Shown: positions 50,690-59,222 of the stretch, one piece after another
Layout of the letters: each line of letters begins with the position of its first letter
Position numbering within the stretch: the stretch's first letter is position 1
Assembly (NCBI GenBank): GCA_041736675.1
Contig: JBGSTD010000009.1
Span: 124,001-188,000, forward strand
Source of the DNA: Salaquimonas sp041736675
GTDB taxonomy: Bacteria; Pseudomonadota; Alphaproteobacteria; Rhizobiales; Rhizobiaceae
Length of the DNA: 64,000 nucleotides
Reading direction: 5' to 3'
Program-made: the position numbers and the translations under genes
The notes under the pieces: generated by a model
Seen by the model: only the letters and a program-made list of their open reading frames with translations
What the model was told of the DNA's origin: nothing
The model's database searches: none

Positions 50690-53269
50690 ATGCTCTATTT
50701 CTCCCGTTGGAAAATCTTCTCGATCCTTGCAGCCATTCTGGCGGGATTTATTTATGCTGCGCCCAACATGATGTCTCAGCAGACCCTCGATGCGCTGCCG
50801 GACTGGTTGCCCAAAAGCAAGATGACCCTGGGTCTCGATTTACAGGGTGGCAGCCATTTGCTGATGCAGGTTGATCGGGAATCCATGATTGATGAGCGCA
50901 AAGTGGCTCTCGAGGATGATGTCAGAAGTATTTTAAGAACTGAAAAAATCGGTTATCGCTTTGCACAAAGCCAGGGCCTCAATGGTCTGGATGTACGCCT
51001 GCGCGACAATAACCAGCTTGAACTGGCAAGGGAAAAACTCACGCCGTTGACCCAGCCTGTCAATGCCGGGCTTTTTGGGCAGGGCACTGTGCGCGAGGTC
51101 GATTTGAGCGAGCCGGAGCAGGGGCTATTACGTCTTACGCTGAATGAGCAAGGTGTCGACAATGCAATGTCGAGCGCGGTTACCCAGTCTATCCAGGTCA
51201 TCGGCAAACGTATCAACGAACTGGGAACCAACGAACCTATCGTTCAGCGTCAGGGCAATGACAGGATACTTGTGCAGTTTCCGGGCCTTGATGATCCGGC
51301 GCGACTGAAGGCAATTTTGGGTCAGACAGCCAAACTGTCTTTTCATCTCGTCTCGCAGGAAATGAGCGCTGCTGATGCGTTGCAGTCGCGCCCGCCGGCG
51401 GGCACAAAAATCATGTTCGAGGATTCTGATCCGCCAATTCCGTATCTGGTCGAGACGCGCTCCATTGTTAGCGGCGAGGATCTCGTGGATGCCCAATCCG
51501 GTTTTGATCAACGTACCAATGAACCGATTGTTTCATTCCGGTTTAATACAAAAGGTGCAACGCGATTTGGTCAGGTCTCGACAGCCAATGTAGGTCGACC
51601 ATTTGCTATTGTGCTCGATGACACTGTGCTGTCTGCGCCAGTGATCCGCGAACCCATTCTTGGCGGCTCCGGCCAAATTTCAGGTAGTTTTACCTCCGAA
51701 TCAGCCAATGATCTTGCTGTTTTGCTACGAGCCGGCGCACTGCCGGCCAAGCTGGATATCATAGAGGAAAGGACCGTTGGTCCGGGTCTTGGTGCTGACT
51801 CGATATCAGCTGGCAAGATTGCGGCAATAGTTGGCGCAGTTGCAGTTCTCATCTTCATGATCGCTGCTTATGGCCTGCTGGGTATAATTGCCAACATAGC
51901 CTTGTTTGCAAACGTTGCATTGATCCTCGGAATACTTTCGATTCTTGGAGCGACACTCACACTGCCGGGTATTGCTGGTATCGTGCTTACAATGGGGATG
52001 GCAGTTGATGCCAACGTTCTCATTTACGAGCGTATCCGCGAGGAACGCCGCAACGGGCGCAATTTGATCCAGTCTTTTGATGCCGGTTTCAGAACTGCGT
52101 TTGGCACCATTCTGGATGCGAACGTTACTACTTTGATTGCTGCATTCATCCTGTTTTACCTTGGTTCAGGGCCAATACGCGGATTTGCAGTGACTTTGGC
52201 AATCGGTATTATCACAACTGTTTTCACGGCTTACACATTCAGCCGGATGATGACTGCTCTTTGGGTTCGCTATCAAAAACCGAAAGAGCTGCCGAGACGT
52301 CCGGTTGATATCATTCCGGAAGACACGAGCGTCAAATTCATGAAGCATCGCCGTCTCAGTTTCCCAATTAGCGGCCTCGCCATTATTGCTTCGATTGTTC
52401 TGTTTTTCACAGTCAGCCTGAACTTCGGTATTGATTTTAAAGGTGGAACGATTGTCGAATTGAAATCGAAGGCGGAAGTCGCAGATATTTCGGCGGTCCG
52501 TGAGGTCCTCGGCGAGTTAAACCTTGGCGATGTTCAGGTTCAGCAGTTCGGCAGTCCGCAGGAAATTCTTGTTCGTGTGGGAAGTCAGGGTAGTGTTGAC
52601 AACGCTGAACAAAGTGCGGAGGCGCTTGTCAGAAATGCATTGTCTGAAGAGTTTGAATTCCGCCGTGTTGAAGTGGTCGGACCAACGGTTTCTGCCGAGT
52701 TGGCGCAAACCGGAACATTGGCGGTTATCGCAGCTCTGCTCGCAATCATGGTCTATATTTGGTTCCGTTTTGAATGGCAGTTTGCATTGGGCGCTGTTAT
52801 TGCCACCCTGCACGATGTGCTTTTGACCATCGGTATGTTTGCAATCATGCGCCTTGAATTTTCGCTGTCCTCGATAGCGGCCATTTTGACGATTGTCGGC
52901 TATTCTCTCAACGATACGGTTGTCGTTTATGACCGCATCAGGGAAAACCTGCGCAAATACAAGAAGATGCCAATTCCGCAATTGCTGGACAAGTCGATCA
53001 ACGATACGCTTTCAAGAACCATCCTGACGTCTGCAACAACTCTGGTTGCCTTGTTTGCATTGTATTTCTTTGGCGGAGAAGTTTTGGCACCGTTCAGCTT
53101 TGCGATGATTTTTGGTATTATCGTCGGAACTTATTCGTCGATTTTCATTGCTGCTCCGGTCTTGATCCTTTTCAATCTACGCCCTGGACAGGTTGCAGGA
53201 AACGATCTGACAGATATCCAGAAAGAAAAACAGGCGACAGCAAACACATCTCCTGTCATTTTGGATTAG
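50690..53269 (+). CDS. secDF: SecD-SecF fusion protein-export membrane protein
   Basis: 859-residue fused proton-driven export factor of the Sec translocon. The SecD half contains LGLDLQGGSHLLMQVD in the first periplasmic domain, VGPGLGADSISAGKIAA and LTMGMAVDANVLIYERIREE. The SecF half contains LNFGIDFKGGTIVELKS, EVVGPTVSAELAQTG and GYSLNDTVVVYDRIRENL. Twelve membrane helices are expected, six per half. ATG 50690, with GGAAA 6 nt upstream, begins on MLYFSRWK, the usual start. A GTG at 50657 would add 11 residues. The Mth938-domain gene follows after 6 nt. Confidence 0.95.
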   Translation: MLYFSRWKIFSILAAILAGFIYAAPNMMSQQTLDALPDWLPKSKMTLGLDLQGGSHLLMQVDRESMIDERKVALEDDVRSILRTEKIGYRFAQSQGLNGLDVRLRDNNQLELAREKLTPLTQPVNAGLFGQGTVREVDLSEPEQGLLRLTLNEQGVDNAMSSAVTQSIQVIGKRINELGTNEPIVQRQGNDRILVQFPGLDDPARLKAILGQTAKLSFHLVSQEMSAADALQSRPPAGTKIMFEDSDPPIPYLVETRSIVSGEDLVDAQSGFDQRTNEPIVSFRFNTKGATRFGQVSTANVGRPFAIVLDDTVLSAPVIREPILGGSGQISGSFTSESANDLAVLLRAGALPAKLDIIEERTVGPGLGADSISAGKIAAIVGAVAVLIFMIAAYGLLGIIANIALFANVALILGILSILGATLTLPGIAGIVLTMGMAVDANVLIYERIREERRNGRNLIQSFDAGFRTAFGTILDANVTTLIAAFILFYLGSGPIRGFAVTLAIGIITTVFTAYTFSRMMTALWVRYQKPKELPRRPVDIIPEDTSVKFMKHRRLSFPISGLAIIASIVLFFTVSLNFGIDFKGGTIVELKSKAEVADISAVREVLGELNLGDVQVQQFGSPQEILVRVGSQGSVDNAEQSAEALVRNALSEEFEFRRVEVVGPTVSAELAQTGTLAVIAALLAIMVYIWFRFEWQFALGAVIATLHDVLLTIGMFAIMRLEFSLSSIAAILTIVGYSLNDTVVVYDRIRENLRKYKKMPIPQLLDKSINDTLSRTILTSATTLVALFALYFFGGEVLAPFSFAMIFGIIVGTYSSIFIAAPVLILFNLRPGQVAGNDLTDIQKEKQATANTSPVILD

Positions 53270-53275
53270 GTTCGG

Positions 53276-53710
53276 ATGGCCAAGAGAGGCTCATTTAAAG
53301 AGAGTTTGATAACCGGCAAAGGCATCAGTCACGGTATCGAAATCCGAGAAGCACATTTCCCGGGTCGCGCACCTATTGATGCATATGGCAATGGCGGATT
53401 CCGGTTTGCAGACATGAGTCATCGCGGCAGCATTTTGTGTCTGCCATCCGGGATTTATGGCTGGAACATTGATAATGCGTCCGAAATGGTTCCCTCTGCC
53501 TTTGATACCTTGATTGCCGAAGCTGATGATATCGAGGTGTTGCTACTCGGTACCGGTACTGAACTTGCGCCAATATCCCCATTGTTACGGGAGCTGTTCA
53601 AGGGAAGAATGATCCAGGCAGATTCCATGAATACGGGTGCCGCTGTGCGCACCTTCAATATCCTGCTGGCAGAAAACAGGGCTGTAGCGGCTGGTCTTCT
53701 GGCTGTTTGA
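53276..53710 (+). CDS. Mth938-like (DUF498, NDUFAF3-related) protein
   Basis: 144-residue soluble protein of the DUF498/Mth938 family: IDAYGNGGFRFADMSHRGSILCLPSGIYGW, EVLLLGTGTELAPISPLLRELF and SMNTGAAVRTFNILLAENRAVAAGLL. The human homologue NDUFAF3 is a respiratory complex I assembly factor; a bacterial role is not established. It follows secDF by 6 nt and precedes the NDUFAF6-like gene by one base, so the three are almost certainly one transcript. Confidence 0.9.
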   Translation: MAKRGSFKESLITGKGISHGIEIREAHFPGRAPIDAYGNGGFRFADMSHRGSILCLPSGIYGWNIDNASEMVPSAFDTLIAEADDIEVLLLGTGTELAPISPLLRELFKGRMIQADSMNTGAAVRTFNILLAENRAVAAGLLAV

Positions 53711-53711
53711 G

Positions 53712-54548
53712 ATGGGTACAAAAACGCAATATTGCCTCGATATGATTGCAACTGAAGACAGTGCGCTCTATTCCGCTTTGCTGTTCTTACCGGTGTCGTC
53801 CCGATCTGCTGCAGCCTCCATTCATGCCTTCAATCGTGAAATTGACAGGATAGCGTTTTTGGTTAGCGATCCAATGCCCGGTGAAATCCGGCTGCAATGG
53901 TGGCGTGATGTTTTGGCTGGAGATCGACAATTCGAAGGCGAAGCCAATCCATTGGCCCGTGAGCTGGTTCAAACAATCCGTGATCATAAACTGCCGGCAG
54001 AGGGTTTTCAGCGATATCTGGATGCACGAACTTTTGATCTTTACAATGATCCGATGCCGGACAGAAACACGCTTGAAGCTTATTTGGGAGAGACAGAAAG
54101 TTTCATCCTGCAGATGATTGCCATTTGTTGTGGCGTTTCCAATGACAGCAAACTCGCAAACGCTTGCGGCCATGCAGGTGTGGCGTTCGGTATCGCAAGG
54201 ATTCTATCGCGTCTGTCGCTCGACCGCGTAGCGTACCGGATTTTCATACCAGCTGATTTGCTGCTGGCCTGCGGCCTGGACACCAACGAATGGCTATCAG
54301 ATCCCTCCTCTGGTCACGCAAGCGTCGTGAGTGGCTTCATCTCTCTTGGCGAAGAGCATTTGCATAAGGCGAAGAAAGCAATCAAATTATTGCCGAAGGA
54401 TTCTCGTGTAGCTTTTCTGCCTTTGGCATTTACTGCGGTAAGGTTTGCAAAGGCCGCAAGGACCTCCAACCTGATTTCAGGCGATGCTGAGTTGTCGCCT
54501 CTGCGCTGCCAGTTGGCTCTATGGAAAACTGCTATACTGGGTTTTTGA
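53712..54548 (+). CDS. phytoene/squalene synthase-fold protein (NDUFAF6-like)
   Basis: 278-residue all-helical protein of the trans-isoprenyl diphosphate synthase fold: YSALLFLPVSSRSAAASIHAFNREIDRIA, IRLQWWRDVL, LEAYLGETESFILQMI, GVAFGIARILSRLS and RIFIPADLL. The paired Asp-rich DxxxD motifs of true phytoene or squalene synthases are not intact as far as I can see. That fits the NDUFAF6-like branch, which in mitochondria assists complex I assembly. No carotenoid or hopanoid genes are adjacent. It begins one base after the Mth938-like gene. Confidence 0.85.
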   Translation: MGTKTQYCLDMIATEDSALYSALLFLPVSSRSAAASIHAFNREIDRIAFLVSDPMPGEIRLQWWRDVLAGDRQFEGEANPLARELVQTIRDHKLPAEGFQRYLDARTFDLYNDPMPDRNTLEAYLGETESFILQMIAICCGVSNDSKLANACGHAGVAFGIARILSRLSLDRVAYRIFIPADLLLACGLDTNEWLSDPSSGHASVVSGFISLGEEHLHKAKKAIKLLPKDSRVAFLPLAFTAVRFAKAARTSNLISGDAELSPLRCQLALWKTAILGF

Positions 54549-54675
54549 CCGGCTCATCTGTTTTGGCTATGGGCGGTTGAAATGCCGGTTATCGAAATTG
54601 CCAAAACACATTGAGATTGGCCTGTTGCAATCGACAATTCTTTGCGCCATCATTTCAAAAAAAGTGGGGTTGGAA

Positions 54676-55110
54676 TTGCCACTGGAAATACTGGGTCCCT
54701 TGGTTGTCATTGGTATCGCCGTGATTGTACTGACTGTCTGGAAAATGGCAGATACCAGTCCACGACTTCTTGAGAATTGTAATCAGACAAAAAATATATT
54801 TCTTGGCGATTTCCCTGCGACCCAATTCGGTTCTGAATGTGTGATTTCCCGCAATGGCCGGTCGGCTTTGATGGAAGTCTCGTCACCACCAGATCATTTG
54901 GCACTTATCATCACGCTGGGTAGCAAACATGTAACCCGTTGCCTTGGAAAAGACGATATCATGGGAGCGATAAAGGGCACTGGTGACAATCTGTCAATTT
55001 TGCTCAACGAACTGACGTTGAAATCAGTAGAGCTGGATTGCGGCAGTACTGATAACTTGCATACTGCAAACCGGATGCTGCAGACAATCGGTGTTCAATT
55101 AAACCGGTAA
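54676..55110 (+). CDS. small membrane-anchored protein of unknown function
   Basis: About 144 residues. A single N-terminal membrane helix (LGPLVVIGIAVIVLTVWKMA) is followed by a soluble domain with FLGDFPATQFGSECVISRNGRSALMEV and KHVTRCLGKDDIMGAIKGTGDNLSILL. The frame is open from 54484 but overlaps the previous gene there. TTG 54676, GTG 54664 or TTG 54670 are candidate starts, and GGGG at 54666-54669 favours 54676. I recognise no function. It continues the secDF-side gene string, with 29 nt to the sterol-desaturase-family gene. Confidence 0.7.
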   Translation: MPLEILGPLVVIGIAVIVLTVWKMADTSPRLLENCNQTKNIFLGDFPATQFGSECVISRNGRSALMEVSSPPDHLALIITLGSKHVTRCLGKDDIMGAIKGTGDNLSILLNELTLKSVELDCGSTDNLHTANRMLQTIGVQLNR

Positions 55111-55139
55111 GACCAACTTGCCTCAATCGGATCCTAAAG

Positions 55140-56081
55140 ATGGAAGCACTGCCTCGATTTCCAAATGTAACTCAAATAGCAATACCATTGTTTGTTGCGG
55201 CCATTCTTGTTGAAATCATCTTTGTCAGGTTTTTCAAGGCAGTCGGCGAGTTTGAAACCAGGGATGTTTTGACCAGTCTGCTGATGGGGACAGGAAACGT
55301 GGTAGCCGGGCTGTTGTTTGGATTCATTTCATTTGGTGCATTGATGTGGGTCTGGCAGTTTCGCTTGTTCGATCTTGGCTTCAGTTGGTGGATTGGCCTA
55401 ATTGCATTCTTGATCGACGATTTGCGTTATTACGCTTATCATCGCATCGCCCATACGGTTCGCTGGGTATGGGCCGAGCATGTGAACCATCATTCAAGCC
55501 AGCATTACAATTTGAGCACTGCCCTGCGGCAAAGCTGGACTGGCCATTTTACCGGCGCCTTCGTTCTGCAGATACCCATGGTGTTGTTGGGATTTCACCC
55601 GGCTTTCATCGCTTTTGTTTACGGTTTCAATTTGGTCTATCAATTCTGGATTCACACCGAGACAATTCGGAAATTGCCGGCTCCTATCGAATATGTTTTG
55701 AATACTCCTTCCCATCATCGCGTTCATCATGCCACCAATCCACGTTATCTTGATGCCAATTACGCAGGAACATTGATCATCTGGGACAGGATGTTTGGAA
55801 CATTTGTCGAAGAACTGGAGGAAGATCGTCCGCGCTATGGGATTGTCAAAAACCTCGCGACATTCAATCCGCTAAAAGTTGCATTTCACGAATGGATAGC
55901 CATGTGGAAAGACATGTTCATGCCGGGCATCTCAATTGGCGACCGACTGCGTTACCTTTACATGCCTCCAGGCTGGAGCCATGATGGTTCACGGAAGGGA
56001 TCTGCTGCGCTCAAGGAGGAATATGTCCGCTTGCATCCCGAATCGGCAGGAATGGCCGGGCTACCTGAGATCAAAAGGTAG
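55140..56081 (+). CDS. sterol desaturase/fatty acid hydroxylase family protein
   Basis: 313-residue membrane-bound di-iron enzyme. The eight-histidine pattern is complete: HRIAH (HxxxH), HVNHH (HxxHH), FWIHTE, and HHRVHH near residue 200, embedded in DDLRYYAYHRIAHTVRWVWAEHVNHHS. Four hydrophobic segments precede and separate these blocks. Family members hydroxylate or desaturate sterols, fatty acids or carotenoids, or modify hopanoids or ornithine lipids. The substrate is unknown here. Oxygen-dependent activity is expected from the metal motifs. Confidence 0.88.
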   Translation: MEALPRFPNVTQIAIPLFVAAILVEIIFVRFFKAVGEFETRDVLTSLLMGTGNVVAGLLFGFISFGALMWVWQFRLFDLGFSWWIGLIAFLIDDLRYYAYHRIAHTVRWVWAEHVNHHSSQHYNLSTALRQSWTGHFTGAFVLQIPMVLLGFHPAFIAFVYGFNLVYQFWIHTETIRKLPAPIEYVLNTPSHHRVHHATNPRYLDANYAGTLIIWDRMFGTFVEELEEDRPRYGIVKNLATFNPLKVAFHEWIAMWKDMFMPGISIGDRLRYLYMPPGWSHDGSRKGSAALKEEYVRLHPESAGMAGLPEIKR

Positions 56082-56170
56082 TTTTTATCTCGGGACAATT
56101 GATCCAGCGCAAAGCGCAAGATCTGGTTTTTTTGTATGATGGCTTCAACGATAACCAATGGAGCAGAAAT

Positions 56171-56578
56171 ATGTACAAGACAATAATTGTCCCGATCGAT
56201 TTGGGCCACGTTGAACGCGCTGCTGCCATGATTGCTGCCGCTCGCACAATCGGGCCAAAAGCCAAGCTAATTCTGGTCAATGCGGTTGAAACGATTCCGG
56301 CTTATGTGGAAGCTGAGATCGCAGTTTCCTATATTCCTGAACTGAAAACCCGCGCCCATGAAAAGCTGAAGGAACTGGCAGAAGCGGAAGGCGGTGATGT
56401 CACTTTTGAAGTGATTGAAGGACAGGCTGGATCTGCCATTCTGGATATTGCCGAAAAACGCAAAGCCGACTGTATCGTGATCGCTTCCCATAAGCCCGGT
56501 TGGCAGGACTATTTGATCGGTTCAACTGCTGCAAGAGTGGTTCGTCACGCGAAATGCAGCGTTATGGTGGTGCGCTAG
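56171..56578 (+). CDS. universal stress protein (UspA family)
   Basis: 135-residue single-domain USP. ATG 56171 begins on MYKTIIVPIDLG, the standard first strand; the frame upstream of it is not conserved-looking. The ATP-binding-type C-terminal motif is seen as IVIASHKPGWQDYLIGSTAARVVRHAKCSVMVVR, with G-x2-G-x9-GS partly conserved. A strong terminator follows 15 nt after the stop. Confidence 0.93.
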   Translation: MYKTIIVPIDLGHVERAAAMIAAARTIGPKAKLILVNAVETIPAYVEAEIAVSYIPELKTRAHEKLKELAEAEGGDVTFEVIEGQAGSAILDIAEKRKADCIVIASHKPGWQDYLIGSTAARVVRHAKCSVMVVR

Positions 56579-56592
56579 GGGGCTGCCCGCAG

Positions 56593-56636
56593 GCGGTTTT
56601 CAGGTTGTCAAATCCGCGAAAACCGCTTGTTTTTTT
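56593..56636 (+). terminator. intrinsic terminator of the universal stress protein gene
   Basis: Perfect 9-bp stem GCGGTTTTC/GAAAACCGC (56593-56601 and 56618-56626) followed by TTGTTTTTTT. The hairpin lies across the last codons of the convergent enoyl-CoA hydratase gene, so the same bases encode its C-terminal residues. Confidence 0.85.
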
Positions 56637-57463
56637 GCAAGTTTGGCTTGCAATGCTGTCATCAGTTCCTCGGGTCTCAGCATGGCCGCATTCCACGTGG
56701 CGATCTGATCCAGCGCCTCAACCACGCTGTGGTCTCTCGCAAAATCGACTGCTTTTTTGATCCCCGCAATTGCTATCGGGGATTTACTGGCGATTTGTTC
56801 AGCCATTTGCATGGCAGCAGTCATCATGTTTTCGCGGCTGTCGTGAACGGAATTCACAAATCCCCAGGCGTGGGCTTCTTTTGCTGTAAAGCGCCGACCC
56901 GTATAGGCAAGTTCCTTGACAATTCCAGGAGCAATCAGTTTTGGCAATCTCTGTAATGTGCCAACATCCGCTGCCATGCCGATATTGATTTCCTCGATGG
57001 AGAAATATGCGTCTTCACTCGCAAGTCGAATATCGCAGGCCGATGTCATGTCGATTCCAGCGCCTATGCAGGCGCCATGTATTGCGGCAATAACCGGAAA
57101 ACGGGCCGCTTCAATTGTGTTGAAACTATCCTGTAGTTTCAGGATCAGTCTGCGCAGTTGATAGGCGGCACGGGCAGGTTCGCCTTTTGTAATTTCTGCG
57201 ATGTCATTGAAACTTGCAAGATCCATACCGCCGGTAAAATGTTTTCCTTCACCGTCAAGTATCAGTACCCGGATTCTGGTATCTTCCTCAAGATTGCGAA
57301 CCAATCCAGGTAGATCATCCCAAAAATCCCTGGACATGCCGTTTGCTTTTTCCGGCCTGTTCATGGTGAGGCGCGCGATAGGACCATTGATTTCAATCTT
57401 GAAAAAATCTGATTTCACTTGCCTGTTTCCCCGTTCTGATTTTTTATTGGTTACCCGCGCCAT
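56600..57463 (-). CDS. enoyl-CoA hydratase/isomerase family protein
   Basis: 287-residue crotonase-fold enzyme. Key blocks: ARLTMNRPEKANGMS, LDGEGKHFTGGMDLASF (first oxyanion-hole region), AIHGACIGAGIDMTSACDIRLAS (second) and FSIEEINIGMAADVGTLQRLPKLI. The Asp/Glu pattern in IGMAADVGTLQRLP recalls dienoyl-CoA isomerases, as does the ACDIRLAS block, so isomerase activity is as likely as hydration. ATG 57463 lacks a ribosome site; GTG 57415, with AGG upstream, may be the true start. It lies downstream of trmFO on the same strand, 37 nt away. Confidence 0.88.
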   Translation of the reverse strand: MARVTNKKSERGNRQVKSDFFKIEINGPIARLTMNRPEKANGMSRDFWDDLPGLVRNLEEDTRIRVLILDGEGKHFTGGMDLASFNDIAEITKGEPARAAYQLRRLILKLQDSFNTIEAARFPVIAAIHGACIGAGIDMTSACDIRLASEDAYFSIEEINIGMAADVGTLQRLPKLIAPGIVKELAYTGRRFTAKEAHAWGFVNSVHDSRENMMTAAMQMAEQIASKSPIAIAGIKKAVDFARDHSVVEALDQIATWNAAMLRPEELMTALQAKLAKKQAVFADLTT

Positions 57464-57500
57464 ACAAGCATTTTACCGCAACGTTTTTGTTTGTGCTGCC

Positions 57501-58964
57501 TCAAGCCAAACTGGCAACCTGATGGACAGGAATTTCATCGGCCTTGGAATGTGGTTGACCATCCAGCCATGTTTTGAAATCTGCCAAAGCTCTCGCGGAA
57601 TAGACGCGCTTCTTAGCGGTTTGCTTTTCCTTGCCTCGCCAGCGTTTTTGCCCATCAGGCTTTTTCAATTGGGTTTTGTCAATTGGCGGAAAGAGACCGA
57701 AATTGACATTCATCGGTTGAAAAGAACGCCGGTTTTTCTCGTTGCTCTCGCCATCTTCGCCATACGAGACATGGCCTGTGGTAATATGATGCAATAGCGC
57801 ACCCATCGCAGTGGTTATCGGTGGAATATCAATGGAATGGCCGAGAATTTCGCCGGCTGCAAAGCGCGCAGCCAATATTCCGATGGACGCGCTTTCGATG
57901 TAACCTTCGCAACCGGTGATTTGACCGGCAAATCGGATATGTTCAAAACCTTTCAAAGCCAGCGTTTCGCTCAGCAATTGGGGAGAATTAAGGTAGGTGT
58001 TTCTATGCAATCCCCCGAGCCGTGCAAACTCGGCGCTTTCAAGCCCGGGAATGGTTTTGAAAATGCGTGTTTGTTCGCCATATTTCAGTTTCGTTTGAAA
58101 ACCGACCATGTTGTAGAGCGTGCCCAGCGCATTGTCCTGGCGAAGTTGTACAACCGCATAGGGTTTATTCTCCGGATCATGTTCGTTGGTTAAACCCATC
58201 GATTTCATAGGGCCATGGCGAAGCGTTTCGCGGCCGCGTTCGGCCATGACCTCAATTGGCAGACAGCCGTCAAAATAAGGCACGTTTTCCCATTGCTTGA
58301 ATTCTGTCTTTTCGCCGTCAAGCAGCGCATCCATGAAAGCATTGTACTGTGCTTCATCCATCGGACAGTTGATGTAATCCTTGCCTGTGCCACCTGGGCC
58401 TACCTTGTCATAGCGCGATTGAAACCACGCAGTCTTAAGATTTATGGAATCAAAATGGACAATCGGTGCGATAGCATCAAAGAAGGCAAGCGAATCGGCG
58501 CCAGTTGCGCGGGCAATTTCATCTGCGAGGGCAGGGGCCGTTAAAGGTCCCGTTGCAATAATGGTCGGCCCCCATTCTTTTGGCGGCAGTCCTGTAATCT
58601 CTTCGCGGACAACTTCTATGTTAGGATGATTCTCGATGGCATGTGTGACCGCTGCGCTGAACCCGTCACGATCCACAGCAAGCGCGCTGCCAGCAGGAAC
58701 CTGGTGTTTGTCTCCGCATTGCATGATCAACGAATTGGCCATGCGCATTTCCGCATGCAGCACCCCCACAGCATTTGTCTCAGCATCATCTGAGCGAAAT
58801 GAATTTGAACAAACAAGTTCGGCCAGATTGTCTGTTTGATGTGCATCTGTACCCCTGACACCTCGCATTTCGTGCAAAATCACAGAAACACCCAAGCTTG
58901 CCGCCTGCCATGCAGCTTCAGATCCGGCCAATCCGCCGCCGATGATGTGTAGTTTTTGGGTCAT
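57501..58964 (-). CDS. trmFO: methylenetetrahydrofolate-tRNA (uracil-54-C5)-methyltransferase
   Basis: 487-residue flavoprotein that methylates U54 of the tRNA T-loop using methylenetetrahydrofolate and FAD. Motifs: LHIIGGGLAGSEAAWQAA (FAD), LHEMRGVRGTDAHQTDNLAELVCSNSFRSDD, FFDAIAPIVHFDSINLKTAWFQSRYD, RGRETLRHGPMKSMGL, FAGQITGCEGYIESASIGILAA and PMNVNFGLFPPI. ATG 58964 begins on MTQKLHIIGGG; an in-frame TTG at 58988 is unlikely. A GTTCAAA/TTTGAAC inverted repeat lies at 58983-59001 in the 5' region. Depends on folate, whose synthesis genes are at 42-43.8 kb. Confidence 0.95.
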   Translation of the reverse strand: MTQKLHIIGGGLAGSEAAWQAASLGVSVILHEMRGVRGTDAHQTDNLAELVCSNSFRSDDAETNAVGVLHAEMRMANSLIMQCGDKHQVPAGSALAVDRDGFSAAVTHAIENHPNIEVVREEITGLPPKEWGPTIIATGPLTAPALADEIARATGADSLAFFDAIAPIVHFDSINLKTAWFQSRYDKVGPGGTGKDYINCPMDEAQYNAFMDALLDGEKTEFKQWENVPYFDGCLPIEVMAERGRETLRHGPMKSMGLTNEHDPENKPYAVVQLRQDNALGTLYNMVGFQTKLKYGEQTRIFKTIPGLESAEFARLGGLHRNTYLNSPQLLSETLALKGFEHIRFAGQITGCEGYIESASIGILAARFAAGEILGHSIDIPPITTAMGALLHHITTGHVSYGEDGESNEKNRRSFQPMNVNFGLFPPIDKTQLKKPDGQKRWRGKEKQTAKKRVYSARALADFKTWLDGQPHSKADEIPVHQVASLA

Positions 58965-59085
58965 GGGTTTTTTCCGGACATGGTTCAAAAAAAGTTTGAA
59001 CAGTCTTCATAGTGGCTGTGCGCATCGACAACAAGGCAGATGAAACAAGGAAGCGCCAATAAACCCGTAATGGCAACCTCCAGAT

Positions 59086-59122
59086 ACAAAAACGCCCACT
59101 GCGGGAGGAGGTGCAGTGGGCG
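59086..59122 (-). terminator. Rho-independent terminator ending the DUF1127-sRNA transcript
   Basis: The last CCUCCUCCC hairpin (stem 59093-59102/59113-59122) is followed on the minus strand by TTTTTGTATC. The final small-RNA hairpin therefore doubles as the terminator, as in CcsR loci. Confidence 0.82.
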
Positions 59123-59209
59123 CTTTGATTTGGTCCTGGCCATTCCCTGGGAGGAGAGGAGGCTTACGGACCCATTCCAGACCTATGGGAGGAAGAGAAG
59201 GTCTGGAAA
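59088..59209 (-). ncRNA. CcsR/'cuckoo'-type anti-Shine-Dalgarno small RNA(s) downstream of a DUF1127 gene
   Basis: Read on the minus strand, directly after the DUF1127 stop, come hairpins exposing C/U-rich loops. The first (59175-59208) has a 10-bp stem TTCCAGACCT/AGGTCTGGAA with a 14-nt loop containing CUUCCUCCC. A weaker middle structure (GGTCC/GGACC, 59132-59172) exposes CCUCCUCUCCUCCC. The last (59093-59122) has a 10-bp stem CGCCCACTGC/GCAGTGGGCG with loop ACCUCCUCCC, followed by TTTTTG. In Rhodobacter the CcsR RNAs have CCUCCUCCC loops and are processed from the 3' part of a transcript encoding a small DUF1127 protein (CcaF1). The same arrangement is seen here. Assignment is by structure and context, not by alignment. 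Confidence 0.8.
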
Positions 59210-59222
59210 ACTTTTTGCTCTA

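Noticed and set aside
53712..54548. Phytoene or squalene synthase of a carotenoid/hopanoid pathway
   Set aside because: Asp-rich catalytic motifs are not evident and no pathway genes are nearby; the neighbouring NDUFAF3-like gene supports the assembly-factor-like branch.
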